From: Nepenthes gracilis
Lineage: Eukaryota > Streptophyta > Magnoliopsida > Caryophyllales > Nepenthaceae
NCBI GenBank assembly: GCA_033239525.1
Contig: BSYO01000026.1
Coordinates: forward strand, 6,882,001-6,946,000
DNA: 64,000 nucleotides
Direction: 5' to 3'
Shown: in pieces, positions 31,386-44,785 of the stretch
Layout: each line of letters opens with the position of its first letter
Numbering within the stretch: the first letter of the stretch is position 1
Translations under genes and position numbers: made by a program
Notes under the pieces: generated by a model
Told to the model about the DNA's origin: nothing
Seen by the model: only the letters and a program-made list of their open reading frames with translations
Databases searched by the model: none

Positions 31386-33180
31386 AGATCTAAAGAGTTT
31401 AGGTTCTCCAACCATAAATCTAGACCACTAGGAGGAGGTTGAAAAATATAAATTGAATAGAAGTCTTCTAAATATTTATTTTTTTTTGTATATTACGGAG
31501 TCAAATTATCAATTTTTTTTTCTCCCACTTTTTCTTATTTTTTATATTTTTTTAAAAATATTGATTTAAATGGTTGAAGGATATATTATAAAATAAATCT
31601 TATATTCTTTTAACTTATATTTGATATTATAATGTGGAGGATCATAACCGAAAGTTTGATAATTTGGTATAAATTTATTTAAATTATAATTTAAATTTTA
31701 GATATTTATCAAAGTTATACCGTACGATTGATATTTTTTCAAAAAATAGACTTTTCATCTGCCGTAAAATCAGGGCAATTTTAGATTAAAAATAATGTAG
31801 AATTTGCCTTTTCTTTTTTCAGCTGGTAAAATAAGAAATTTGAACTCATTTCATAAATCCAAATTTAAATTTCTTAATAGCAAAATGGGAAAAAAAAAAA
31901 TCAGAAACAGCCTGGATCTTCCGCCCCCTCCGCCGGCACCATATTTCAGTTATTATTTTGTAAAGGAAAAGCGCTGGTGATCTTATAAAAGGTAGCGAAT
32001 TGGATTATTATATTTATAAAAAGGGAACATATCAACGTTACGTAAAATATATGACAAATTGCATCAGATGAAGAGGAAATAAAATTGGGAGAAAGAGACA
32101 TTGCGACAAGTTTTAATTTATTAGGTAAAATTATTAAAATGCTTTGAAATTTATTTTTTTCCTTTTTTAATTTGATTATTTCTAATACTGATTTTTTAAT
32201 TCAACATGAATTTTATTTTATTTAAAAATGAAATCAAATTAAACACATTGAGAATCATATTTTACCACACAGTCCATATGTGAGCTTCATATGAAAAATT
32301 TCTAGTTTATATGTATATATATGATTTATATTTTGAATCTAAATTGTTGTTTAAATGGTATCAAATCGATCTTTTGAATCTTTACATTCAAATATGTTTT
32401 CTGTATTTCGAAATATCTTCTAACATTTAAATTAAATTTTTTTTTAAAAAAATATAAAATATTAAGAGATTGCTAGTTAGATAGAGTGGGAAAAATGGAA
32501 GATTTGGCAATGTTATTTTTTAATTTGTAAGTGTATAGAAGGTTAAAATTATGTACTTGTTATGTTATAAGTGATTCAAGTTTGGATTTTTTTTTTATAT
32601 AAGAAACATATATATATTTATAATCTTATTACTAATCACGTACTTCTTCAAATAGACATATTTGGATTATATATTGATTGATGAGTTATTTTGATTAGGA
32701 ATTAAATGATCTAACTTTAACATAAATTCTGAATTTAATGCATATCTGTTGAACGTATTAATTATTTACTATATTTAACTATTCATCTATTATAATCATT
32801 CGTTAGGATTAACAATTTCGATTATTAATTAATTGGTCATTTAGTATCTTGTTCTTTTAAATTTTTAGCAGTTTAATCATTCGAATATTCGATAATTATT
32901 GAATTTTTTCTATTTTAGACTTAAAAATTTAATTGGTTCATACTTTTTTATAGACTTATAATTTATGGGTCCCATACGATAATAAATCGGATTGATATTA
33001 TCTTAAATAGTTTCCAATAAAATATGGTGTAGAAATCATATTAAAATTAAAAAAATAAAATAAAAGAATAAAAATTAAAAAGAAACATTTGTTTCCTATC
33101 TCATCTCGTATTATCATATTTTGTTCATACCCCACCCAAAAGTAAAAATAAAAATAAAAATAAAATCGGAGGAGAAACGC
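31386..33180. other. AT-rich upstream region of the MEI2-like gene
   Basis: No open frame of interest and no clear repeat apart from A/T runs and an AAATA-type tract near 33146-33165. It probably includes the proximal promoter of the gene downstream, but I cannot point to a TATA box with confidence. Confidence 0.4.
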
Positions 33181-36100
33181 AGACGTTTATCCACTCCCGT
33201 CTGTAAGACTGACTGACACATTTCACTCCTCCTCTGGCCCCGCCGTATGCCCTTTTTCCCGTCTTGTCAAAGCAAACTCTAGGCTATCCATCAAAACTAC
33301 CTCACCATCTCCCTCTCCTCCCTTCTTTCTTTTCCTTTCTCTTTTGTCTGCTTCCTTCCCTCCCATGGATTCTGGCTTCTCCTTTCTCTCTCCGCCAACT
33401 TGATCTAGAGATCTACGTCCCTGACTTTGTTAAGACACCGGAACTCCATGAATTCCGTTCTCTGAGCTCTGTCACCTCCGGTCCCTGCCCAAGACTATTT
33501 CATCCAGCAGCGGTACCATAATCTCTATCTTCGCCCCGGGGTGTCTAACTAATCATTCTCTCTCAGTGAGTTTGTGTGTGTACGGTAGCTTAAAATGCAG
33601 GGAAAAACGCTGAGAATATTATAGCTTTGGAGCTTCAGCACGGCACAGATTCCGAATTACCCTCCCCCTGCACCCCATCGTCTCCTCTTCTAAAATTACG
33701 GCATCTCTCTGTCTTCAATTTTACTGAGTTACTGGCGAGAGGGGGGGAGCTTGGTGCTACAGGCGATGAACTTCTAAAAGGTTCGGCGTCTGCCCCTATT
33801 GTCATTTCTGTCCTTCTTGCGCAGAATTTACGGTTCAGATTTCGATTTTACTGAGTTATTATTGATTTTTGTGCAGAATTTAGAGATGGGCTTTGATTGT
33901 TGATTTTTCTGCCTACTTTCCCTTTTTCTTAGTCCCAACCCCTTCTTTGTCGCAAATTATTAAGTACGAACATTTTTTTTGGTCGCTCAACTGTAATATT
34001 GGTTAATTAACCGGTCATTTCTTACTTGTTTTCCCCATCCCCACATGCTATCTTCTTCCTCTTTGCTTGCGTTGAATAAAAAAATAATTCCAAATAATAA
34101 TACGAGGGGAAACGGACTATCCATGACTCAATTTCTGTTCCTCTTTTTTCGAATAGTAGGCGTTGTGGAGTATTTTACTCCTATTTCTTACCTGTTAGGT
34201 ATCGGAGTCTTTTACGCCTGGATTCACCTTATCAATTTATTTGAAGCTCTCTTCATGGTTGATTGATGTTCCATATTCCTAATTTTTAGTTATCTTTCCT
34301 ATCATTCACTGGAGCTCATAAATTCTGTCTTATGCCACATTAATTGCTTTTTTGGTTTGTCATTGGCTGAGAGTATTGGTTATTGAGGGATTCCAACTAC
34401 TGATTCATGCCCCCTTCATGTTGTTCTCTCCTTTTTTTTTTTTCCCCCTTTTTGAACTATTAAAAAAAAAAATGACGGGGTTGTTGATATCTGCTTCTGT
34501 TTCCAATTCTTCAGTCGATTTTCTGAATATTGGTGAGAGCCAGTAAGGGAAAGGTTTGAATCTGCTGCTGATTATCTGAGCTTCTGGTGAGTTGCATAAT
34601 GATATTGGAACTGACCGATCAACAATTGAAGATTTTATTGCCACCGACCGACTTTGTAGACAAGATCAGCTATGTTGCCGAGATATATGTCCTCAGGGCA
34701 CTTTTGAATTCTGCCTAGATTTGCAGTCTCCCCCTATTTAAAGATGCGGAAGTTTATAAACAGTGCTAGATGTGGGTTTGATATCTTTTAATTCTTCTTT
34801 TCTTTTCAGGAAATAATCACATTAGAAGATTTGATGATTCATGATACAATTTATCATTCGATGAGTGATTACCTTAGTATATAATGATCACTGCAATTGA
34901 GAAGCAAAATTTATTGATGAGATGTAGCATTTAATTTAGTATTCATAAGCAGATTTGACAATTCATGATACAATTTATCATTGGATGTATATTATATTGA
35001 TTTATAACTTCCACTGGAATTGAAATGCAAAATTTTTTGATGGCGTGAAGCATTTAATTTAGTAAGCATAATTTACCTGAAGGCCATCAATCCTCCATTT
35101 TACTGTCACTAGCTGCAAGAAAGTTGGAAATCCTATCAACGTTTTGGTGCCCATGTTTTATGCAACTACGTAGAAAGAGCATAATAATTTGAAGTCTTGT
35201 AAATCAACAAAAGTCATTAACAGAGACCCTGGACCAGGCTGCATAATGCCTCTTGGCTCTTCAAATGTATTAATATGCAGTGCATAAGCAGTATTGTTTA
35301 ACTGGTAATTTGAGATTTTCTTTTTCTTATATTTCGATGCTGTTCTAATACTTTATTTTATTACTGTGCAGCAACAAGTATGATGTTAGAAGCCAAAAGC
35401 AATGCTTGACAACCGTGGTCAGATGAACTTCTCTACCTGCAAAAATTTCTTTTTCCCAAGTATATATATCACAACTTGTCTTCTTTGTTTCTTATGTTTT
35501 TGCTAGATAAACAACATGTCTTCTTCCTTAAATGTATTTGGAGCATTGTCAATCAGTCTGTTTTTATGTTACTAGCTACTACATAATCTCCACAAAAGAA
35601 ATGATGGAACTTGGGGAAAGGAGTGATCTTAATAAAGCCCTGTGGATAACTTGTGGTAGAAGATTGATGGTAGGTATTTGTTCCAAACATTCATCTCATG
35701 AGGTCAGACATGCCTGAGAAGTGAGAAATATATTTAGTACATTGTTGAAATTGTGTTGTTAGTGTTTTTGATGAGAAATGCTGCTGAGGAAGGTTCTCGT
35801 GCTAAATGAGTTTTGTATTAAATGCTGCCTTTCTCATTGTGGGGGGAGGGAATTGTCAATTGTTGAGGTTTCTTTGATATCTTATCCCTTTACAGCTTGT
35901 TGTGGATGGTTGACGAACTTTACTATATGCTCGTTTCATTTCATTGTGTATTCCATTAGCACTTTTATTTGCGGATCCTTTTGTTTAATATGAGAAATCA
36001 GAAAAATAAATACGTATTTATTGCCTTGGATTTTCCATTTGCTTTTTCGCATTATATTAGTACTCACTTTCTCATATTCTTGGTTCCCTACATAACAACA

Positions 36101-36578
36101 TCATTTGTATGTTTTTATGTTCATTTTGCTGGTATGGTCTTCTGATGTTTTGTTTGTCTGTCCCTTTTTGTTTGCATTAGTGTAGGTCAATAGTCTTTTA
36201 GAGTGTAAAACCAATTCTTAAACCTGTTGTTGGTCCCATCACCTAGTAGATTAAGCTTTTGAGACATGGTATTCGTTCCTCTTTGATCAAATAGTCTAAA
36301 CGCTAAAGTACAAATCTTGGGAACCACCTTTTATTAATATCATTAATTTTTGACCTAAGATCAGAGGTGTTCTTGTGCTTTGTTCAAGCTTCAAGAACTT
36401 TTAGGTTGGGCATTTTCCTAACACGGGAAGATAAGTTCCTGTCGCTTTCATTTTGGCTTTACTTGTACTGTTGGTAGGTAATTGTTTATGGTTGTGTATA
36501 TGGGACTCTTAGATTTGAACTTTTGCGTTTTCTCTATGGCAGGAATAGCTGGATTTGTTAAGAGACCTGAGAAGAAAG
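33181..36578 (+). other. Probable 5' leader of the MEI2-like gene (exons and introns unresolved)
   Basis: The GC content rises and a long CT-rich tract (33295-33375) appears, as in plant transcript leaders. Possible splice signals include a donor CA|GTGAGT near 33564 and acceptors such as TTTTCAG at 34808 and GTGCAG at 35372. MEI2-like genes often have long, intron-containing leaders. The last leader exon appears to start at 36543 after CTATGGCAG, with an in-frame TAG at 36546-36548 before the chosen ATG. Exact exons need transcript data. Confidence 0.4.
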
Positions 36579-39500
36579 ATGGTTTTGATGTCATCCTTGG
36601 AAAAAATTTCACCTATTGCTGCACTGTCAGATTGCTGGGAGCTAACACAATCTTCTTTAGCCAGAGATCAGAAGCTTATGGTTGGTAAGGAAGAGGAAAA
36701 TGCTGATTCGCATGGGGCTTTGTCCGGGTCAGCTAACCAAAATAAGAAGGTGTGGTCAGATATGTATTTTGAGCCAACATCCTGCATTTCGGACAGACAC
36801 CCTAATGGTGTCAACGCAGCCCAGAAGGAAAGCAGTCTTTTCTCAAGCTCTCTTTCGGATTTGTTTACTCGAAAGTGTAAGCTTCTCTTCTTGCATTAGC
36901 CTGACAGTGCTTATTAAGTTATAGCTCATTTGATGCTTATGAGTACCTGTCCCACATAATACATTTGGTTTTTAAGTTGATCTGTCGTTTAGCATTTTGC
37001 ACACCTCAATTATTTGGTGAAGAAGACCTGAACATATTTATTTCGTCTTGTCAATAGTGTATTTATTTGAGTTGTTTTTCTTGAGAAGTCACCATCTTAT
37101 TTTTAAAACACTTCTCTGCAAGAACTTCACATAAGCAAAATTCTTTTGGATTCTCCTCTTGCAGTGAAATTGTCAAGAAATAGTATTGCACTTTGTCCGA
37201 ATGACTCATATACCGATTCTCAATGTGAGGAAACTGAAGCTCAGACCCTAAAAAGTCTCCTTCCCGATGAAGAAGAGCTATTTTTAGGAATGGTTGATGA
37301 TATTGGAAATATTGCTGAAGCTCGTAATGTGGATGATTCGGAAGACTTTGACCTGTTCAGCTGCAGTGGAGGCATAGAATTAGAAGCAGATGATCATCTA
37401 TGGACAAACAAAAGAAATGTGGGCCTTAATAGAGGTATTTCCCTTACTCAATGCGGTTTTAATGGCACAGTGTCTGTTGGCCATCCATCTGGATTGCACT
37501 CATATTCCAAGCTGCCAAATGGTGCTTCACCTCAAGAAAGTTCCAGAGTTACCAATAGTTCCCACTCTTCTATCAGAGTGGCAGCTGTTGCCAATCAATT
37601 TAGGCCTTGTGATCCCAGCCACTCTCTTGGCCAAGTTATGCTTGATAATCAATTGGTCCCAAATTTTCATTCTCATTCTCTTCCCAAAGTCCGTGATTGT
37701 TCAGCAAGTGATATTCCTTGGAAGTCTTTAGAACATGTGACAGACATTGCTAGTGACACTTGTTTCAAAGCAACAGGAAAGATCACTAGGTCCATGCATC
37801 AAATGGGGTCAGATTGTCATGCAATGGAACTCAATAGAGGGGGTAAGTTGTGCCAATAATTGGCCGTCATTTATACTGCATCGTTGTGCTTCCTGAGAAT
37901 ATTAAGTATATTTCTGCATATATTGGCAAATTTTACTTAGAAGACTTGCAAAATTCCCAGTAAAAAATGTATGGGAATATGAAAGTCTAGAAATAATAAT
38001 TTACATTCACCTGGTACATGCTAAGACTTGGCCTATTATTTACTGTGTTTTTCTTTTTTTTCTTAAAATTTTTGCTTGACCATGTACCATCATTCTTGTT
38101 CCAGTCAAACAATATTGTGTATACAAAGTATTGAAATTTAAATGCGAACAACTGCAAATTGAACTAAATTGCCTATTCATTATGAACCGGTGAAAACCAC
38201 TAAAGATCACCCCCTAGTAAATTGCAAGAAAACCTTAGTTATCTTTCCCCCTTGGGTTGCATCAACACTGACCCTCTTGATTTCTCTTTGCAAGGCCAAG
38301 GTGTCAGTCTAAATGCTCTCCTTACAATGAACTAAAGGGAAAAAAGAGAGGAGGATAGAGAGAAAGTGACAGATTAATAAAAAGGAAAGAGAATGAAAGC
38401 TAAGCACATTGAGCAGAAGAGCTTCCCTACCAACAATCTTCAAGTGCATAAGTCTCTGTGTTGTGCATTTCTTTTAGAAGTTCTGTACTTGATGACTCAA
38501 GAAAAATCTCCCAGTTTCTGTTATTGCTCTTGCTTGATTAGGCAAGAATTCAAAATTTTTTGATGACATGCTTATGAAAAGACACCTCAGACAGGATGAA
38601 CAGTACATGGTAAATGAGTTTCATTCATGCTTAAGAAAAAGTCATCAAACTGAGATTCCATTTATATGATAAAAGCGAAGCTGTCATTTCTCACTTTCAA
38701 GAAATCTTCATTTCTGCAATTAGTAGATGTTTTCAACATTCTTTATTTGATTCAGATTAGGTGGTTTGTGGTTATTTCTATTTCAATCCAAATCACAGTT
38801 GGTGGAGCTTTGCTGAATTTTGACAAATCTAGTCTGCTTATAGACATGAAATAGTTGTTAACATGTGCCTTCCTAGTTGGTGTTGTTAGAGATGGAATTT
38901 GCATGCCCCTCCCCCCTTTTATAGTTTACTAGAGAAATACCAGGCAGATCTTTCTACTGTTTTACACTGAATACTTCTATTGTTCACAATGTATTTCCAG
39001 CTTTTGGCTACTCTCCAGATGCGAATCATCACTTTCATGTATCTCAGTATGTGTCTGGCAACTCCAACCCAAGTGAGCATTATCCTTCGAGATCCTTGTA
39101 TTGGCCAAATTTTCCATCATGTATAAATGGTGAACATGCTCAGTGCCCTGCATTCCTACCTGGATTTCCTAGTGTGCCCGATCTTATGATGACCACAGGT
39201 TCACCCATACACCATCATCAGGTTGGATCAGCTCCAGTTATGAATGCTTCACTGTGGGACAGGCAACAAGCATATGTAGCAGAGTCTCTTGAGGCTTCAA
39301 GCTTGCATCCAGGGTTTATTGGGAGTATAGGCATTCCTGGCTATTCTCCACCACATCCTTCTGAAGTATCTTCTTACAATATCTTTCCTCATTCTGGTGG
39401 GGCTTCTTCCCTGGACTTATCTAAAAGTGTTGGACTGCTTTCACCTCGACAAATGTGTCACATGTTTCAAGGGAGAAACACATTTTCCACAATGCAGTCC

Positions 39501-42500
39501 TCTTTTGGTTCTCCTGGTGAACGAGTAAGGAACCGTAGAAATGAAGCTAATTCAAGTTATGCTGACAAGAAACAGTATGAGCTTAATATTGATCGCATTT
39601 TGCGGGGTGAAAACAATCGAACAACGCTGATGATCAAGAACATCCCCAACAAGTATGTGACTGGTGCTCTATACCATAGAATGAAATATAATCTTATATA
39701 TATAAGTACCGGCCTGCAACTCCATATTTCTTGATGCCGTGACAAAATCCCAATATATCATCGTACGGGTGATATATTGGCTTATATTCTAAATATTGAA
39801 TACTAGCTGTTATTTTATCAATATATCAGCTGATATTTTTCTGACATGTTCTAATTTGCCAAAAAAGTTTTTCCAACCAATAGTTTAAATACCAATATAT
39901 ATCACTTAATATGGCTGATACTGACACTGCCATGACCGATACCATATTTTCATCAATGCTCTATATCTAAGTAGTATAGATATCGACACGAGATACGGAC
40001 ACGACACTAACATATTATTTTTCCATAATTGAGAACACGACTATGGTTAACTAATTCATAATTTATTATTTTCTTAATTGACTAATAACATTATTTTATA
40101 CTAAATTAGTTATAAAATATATATTTCTTTTTTCCTCACCCAAAAAAATTTTATAAAAAAGGCGGTATATAATTGAACAAATATAAATGAGTTATCTTGT
40201 AATATATTCAATAAGTTATTATAGTAGAATAATAATAATGATATAATAAACTTAGGAAAAACTTAATATAGCAAAAAACATTAATATAACAATCAACACT
40301 ATATTTGTACTTTATCTCTTTCTACTTTCTAATTGTCAAAACATATGAGATTTAAGTAAAAAACCTATATGAAAGATAAGTATCAAATATCAATGGCCAC
40401 AAAAAACAAAAGTATGTTGCTTTCAAGTTTTAACATCTACATTATTTTCTTCATTGTTGTCATTTGTATAATCATCATCAGTAAAAACAATACACTCTAA
40501 CTCCGGTTCATTGCTCATCTCATGAAAGATGTGCAATCACCAATTATTCAACATTTATGAGTGAGTTAAATGCATATCTACAAATGTCCTATATCTTACT
40601 GTTTCTTTACGAGTGTTGTGAACTTCTTGAAAGTATGCCAAGTTTGCTATGAATAAAAACATGTCCAAAGTGGGTGCAATATGTATCCCGAACTATCCAA
40701 AACGTATCCTAATGTGTAAGAGCACGTTGGGATTTAATAAAATAACATCTTCCTATCTCCCTAGTACTAACATTGTGTTTCATTTTGTGAGTGGTACTTT
40801 CATGCCTCCCCGCTAGGCCCCCCTATACATGTACTTAATAAGCTGTATAATAACTGAATACTATATGATTAGTCTGTGACTACAAATTGTTGACTACTTT
40901 GTTTATTTAAACCAAAGACCACCCCTCAAGGGGAGAGTGGAGAAGTCAGCATTTATTTGACTTCTAGGTTTCGATTTCTGATTATGTTTTCATCTATATC
41001 AGTCGATGTTATTCTGGCTCAAGGGGTAAGTATATGTGATGTTCTATCACAATGCTTTCATCTATACCAATTGATGTTAAATCTGGCTCAGGAGTAATGT
41101 GATGCTCTATCATTTTCCATGTATGTCATCTTGTCATTTGGTTACTCAGTATACAATGTCATTTGTGCTTATTCCATTTTTTTCTAAAGCTCTCTTTTCC
41201 TATGCTGATTTACTAGTATATGTTCACAATCCTAGGTATACTTCAAAAATGCTTTTGGCTACCATTGATGAAAAACATCGCGGAATGTATGATTTTATCT
41301 ATTTACCAATTGACTTTAAGGTAAGAATCTTGAGAAATGAACACTTCGATATATGTTCATGAGATCTGCTCTCCAACTTCGATCATGGGGCGCAAGACCT
41401 TTGAGTGATATTTGAATATTTTTTGACAGAATAAATGTAATGTGGGCTATGCTTTCATCAATATGGTTGAACCTCTTCACATTGTTCCATTCTATCAGGT
41501 TTGGTTTGTATACTTTGGCATGAAATTCGGTATTTTGTGCTTTACTGAAAATGATCGGGAAAAATGGTGATCTGCAGACATTTGAGGGTAAAAAGTGGGA
41601 GAAGTTTAATAGTGAAAAGGTCGCATCTCTTGCATATGCTCGAATTCAAGGAAAAGCTGCTCTAATAGCACACTTTCAGAATTCGAGCTTGATGAATGAG
41701 GATAAACGTTGCCGCCCAATTCTGTTCCACACAGATGGTCCAAATGCGGGTGATCAGGTTGGATATTATGCTTGTGGCATATGCTATTTCCATGTTTATA
41801 TTGTATATGACCTGGTCCTTTTTTCTCCTCTTGACAGTTTCATGTGTCACATTTAATTTTAAGCATTCAGAATTTCATATAGCTAACTGAAAGCTACTCC
41901 ACTAACAGGGGAGTATTTTGATAATCCCTTGCTTGTTAAAGATCATCTTATTCCTTTCAACATACCAAAACTAAAAATATGAATTTCTTGTGAAATCTAC
42001 TTATCACAGATGTTGTTACTAGCGGTGACCTGGTGAGCAGTGAACCTGTGCATGTATATAAATTTACATCCATTTATTGTATTGGCGGACATTAAAACTG
42101 ATTTCCAAATGTAGGCATTTACTATGTGTTTCTTATTCTATGTCATTTGTAAAGAAAGAAAAAAATATGAGATAGTTGTGGCACTTAATGTCCATCTGTT
42201 GCAAAAGAAAGTTTCTGCTGACAACTTGGTTTCCTAATGCATATATTCTTCTTTCTATTTCTTTGTTTTTATTATGGGGGTGTGGGGTGGCATGAACTGC
42301 CACACAAGAATGAAGAACGTGTATTTATATTGGTTTTCATAAGTCAATCCTTGTGACTGCTGTGAAACTGAGTATATGGTTATCACTGGCTTTGGCCCTC
42401 CCATTGTTTTCTAGGAACCATTTCCGATGGGTACCAATATTCGATCCAGACCAGGCAGGCTACAAACAAGCAGCAATGAGGATGATGATCACATTGGCCA

Positions 42501-42570
42501 ATCAAAGTGTACTGAGTTTGAGGAATCTTCAAATGGAACCAACTCTTCATTTGACTCGACAAAGGGCTAA
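36579..42570 (+). CDS. MEI2-like RNA-binding protein lacking RRM1 and RRM2
   Basis: Seven coding exons assembled by eye: 36579-36876, 37165-37842, 39001-39652, 41236-41320, 41430-41498, 41578-41757, 42415-42570. All joins use GT-AG and keep frame, giving 705 residues. Plant MEI2-like proteins bind RNA and act in meiosis and vegetative development. N-terminal family blocks are present: SSLFSSSLSDLFTRKL (about 84-100), EETEAQTLKSLLPDEEELFLG and DFDLFSCSGGIELE in the acidic region. The central part keeps SHSLP, VGSAPVMNASLWDR and SPRQMCHMFQGRN. The C-terminal MEI2 RRM spans about 530-654, with LMIKNIPNKY, NVGYAFINM, KKWEKFNSEKVASLAYARIQGK and RCRPILFHTDGPNAGDQ; the tail is EPFPMGTNIRSRPGR. RRM1 and RRM2, normally between the acidic region and SHSLP, are absent: the second coding exon is one open block across that point. 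The start ATG is the first after an in-frame stop. Confidence 0.88.
39653..41235. other. Long third intron with an insertion-like block
   Basis: The intron (donor AA|GTATGT, acceptor CCTAG|GTATAC) splits the conserved NIPNKYTSKM block. It is 1583 bp while its neighbours in the RRM are 79-657 bp. AT-rich 39735-40780 includes a GATATCGACACGAGATACGG / GACACGAC block, a type of short dispersed sequence seen in many plant introns and intergenic regions and probably transposon-derived. Later sequence has CAAGGGG and CTCAAGGGG near 40925 and 41019. Confidence 0.4.
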
Positions 42571-43860
42571 AATTGATGAAATCTACCTTCCTGGAAGCAT
42601 TGTGGAAGATCTATAGTGGTTCTCTGAAGAATCATTTCCTTTGACGGTGCACTTGGGTTGGCTTTGACTTATTCTTTGTTCTAGAGTGATTCTCAAATAC
42701 TGGAAACCAGTGATTGAAACACAAACGGAGTAACTTTACTATTTTGTCGATTTTTTAAGGAGCATTTTCTCAACCGGATACATAAAGCCGTGAAAGTTTT
42801 GGATGGATCTGACAATGCCTAAATTCACCTACGTGCTGCTTCCCATATGTTTCGTCTCCCTGCTTGTTAAATACTCTCTATGTTGGTGTCTTTCTTTAGT
42901 TTGCTGATGATGTGAATGTTTGAGGCGTCTCTAATTCCTTTCTCATAACAGAAACAAGTGTTGTAGGCTTCAGGAATGATCAATGAACAACAGCCTGATC
43001 TGGTGGCAATGGGTGGTGGGCAGGGTGCTTGGCAGTAAGAGATGAGTGGGTTGTACTTAGCAAAATAAATGAGCCTTGTTGTCCTTCCTCTCCCATCGCT
43101 AACAAATCTAGTTACGGTCAGAAAACCAATGGAGTTTCAGATGAGGGAAAACCTGGCTCATTTAACTCACAGCAGCTCATCACTGTGTGCTTGGGGCAAG
43201 TGTTTAAGGTCTGAGAGATGGCTAATGGCCAGCCTTATGTGGTGGCATTGGGTTCAACTTACGGCATGGGATGCTTGTATGTTTGATTTTTTTCTTTTTC
43301 CATGTATAAATCAAGAAATTTACATCTTATATCTGATTTTTGTTTTCCGGTTGGAGAAGATGGTTGATGTTTTTGTCTTGTAGAATTGACAGTAAATGAA
43401 TTGATGTGAGCAGATGCTACACTGCCTTGTCTTCAACTACCGAGGAAGGTTGGATGTCACCCACCCAGGTTTCTCAAGCTGGTAAGCTAGTTATGCCAAA
43501 TACATCATCATCTTAATTGGAAATGTCAAGTCAGTTCAGCCCTCAATGTAATGCCATCTAGGAGCTCTGCCATGACTTGAAATACTAGATGCACTGTTAT
43601 TTGGCTGTGTGATCTAAGGCCTCGGATATGGTAGGAGTTGATAACAGGGGTTACCAGTACCGCGACTCTGAAATTAAGGATGAATGGAGACTAAGGGGAC
43701 AGCTTCTTGAGGGAGGGAGCCTCATGAATCCCAGAACAAACTTCCACTTTGATCATTGTAAATAGTGGGGAGAGGAAATTAGTGAGTGGCCAGAAGAAGG
43801 GGGATCAGAAGGTGTGGTTTGATCAGAACTAACTGCCCTTTAATCTGGCAACTGATCTGG
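42571..43860 (+). other. 3' untranslated and downstream region of the MEI2-like gene
   Basis: Follows the stop at 42568-42570. It is less AT-rich than the sequence beyond 43860 and probably contains the 3' untranslated region. Two loosely similar stretches, GATCTGGTGGCAATGGG (about 42998) and TTATGTGGTGGCATTGGG (about 43235), suggest a weak internal repeat. No convincing coding exon. Confidence 0.4.
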
Positions 43861-44785
43861 TTAACTGGCCCCATTATAAAGAACTTGGATATAAATTTAA
43901 GGTGTTTAAGATAGTTATTTTTTTTAAAATATTAATATTTATTGAATATAAAATATAAATATGAAAAAAATTATAAAAAATCATTTATAGAATTATTTTT
44001 GGTATTAAAAAAAAATCATTTTAAATTTTCATTTCTATCACCAATTTTCATTTTTGAAATTAATTTTGTTAGGCCCAATCAAAGCCCAGTGTCAGGCCAT
44101 ACCCCCAAAAAAAAGACACGAATAAGCCTGATTAGGACAAAGCCCAATTTTGTATGAATTGCAAAGGAATATATCAGATCGTTAGCGAATTGAAGCAAAC
44201 GGGTCATTGTAAACTATTGATACGCATCTTCTTCCAGCAAGCAATTGCCTCTCAACTGCTCACAATCAGTGCAGTTGATTATGATTCTCACACTAATATA
44301 AAAAACAGTTCGCAATTGACTTATCATTTAAGTTAGATGAGAAAACTATTCAACTTAGGAATTGCCTTTGAGAAACCGATTCTAAACAACCATTTTTTAG
44401 GAACCACATTCAGTTGACATTATAAGTAGCAACCCTCTCTCTCTTTATATAAGAAAGAGAGAAAAAATAACGAAGCAAATAAATAAATAAATAAATAAAA
44501 GGAAGAATCAAGATTTTAGAGTTAAATATCGAAACATATTTCAATTAGTATGTCTTATCTCCTTCAAAGTTTTTATTGGTAATAGTAATGTGTAAAATTT
44601 GAATCAAAGAGTTTAAAAACTCAGACTAAATAGATTTATGCCAGATTCAGATTCAAAGTGCACATTATAATATTGTCTATGAAAATGAGTTAATCAAACT
44701 TATTCATTTCAAACATGCCCACGATGGTCCACAAATCATACCCTATGGTGACACACATGTACATGGCTAATCTAGAGAAATTCTT
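43861..44785. other. AT-rich non-coding DNA
   Basis: Nothing recognised. A GAGAGAGAAA block and (AAAT)n run lie at about 44440-44500. Confidence 0.45.

Noticed and set aside
36482..36688. Alternative start frame for the MEI2-like gene
   Set aside because: The frame gives no family motif and runs into a stop; the overlapping frame from 36579 leads into the conserved LFSSSLSDLF block and a correct splice phase.
38542..38609. Possible cassette exon in the second coding intron of the MEI2-like gene
   Set aside because: It has AG and GT neighbours, but including its 68 bp shifts the frame of the next exon, and the direct join 37842-39001 reproduces the family's ELN-G-FG block.
37843..39000. Hidden RRM1/RRM2 exons
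   Set aside because: No RNP-like motifs in any plus frame, and the position would be after, not before, the SHSLP block, so it cannot restore the canonical order.
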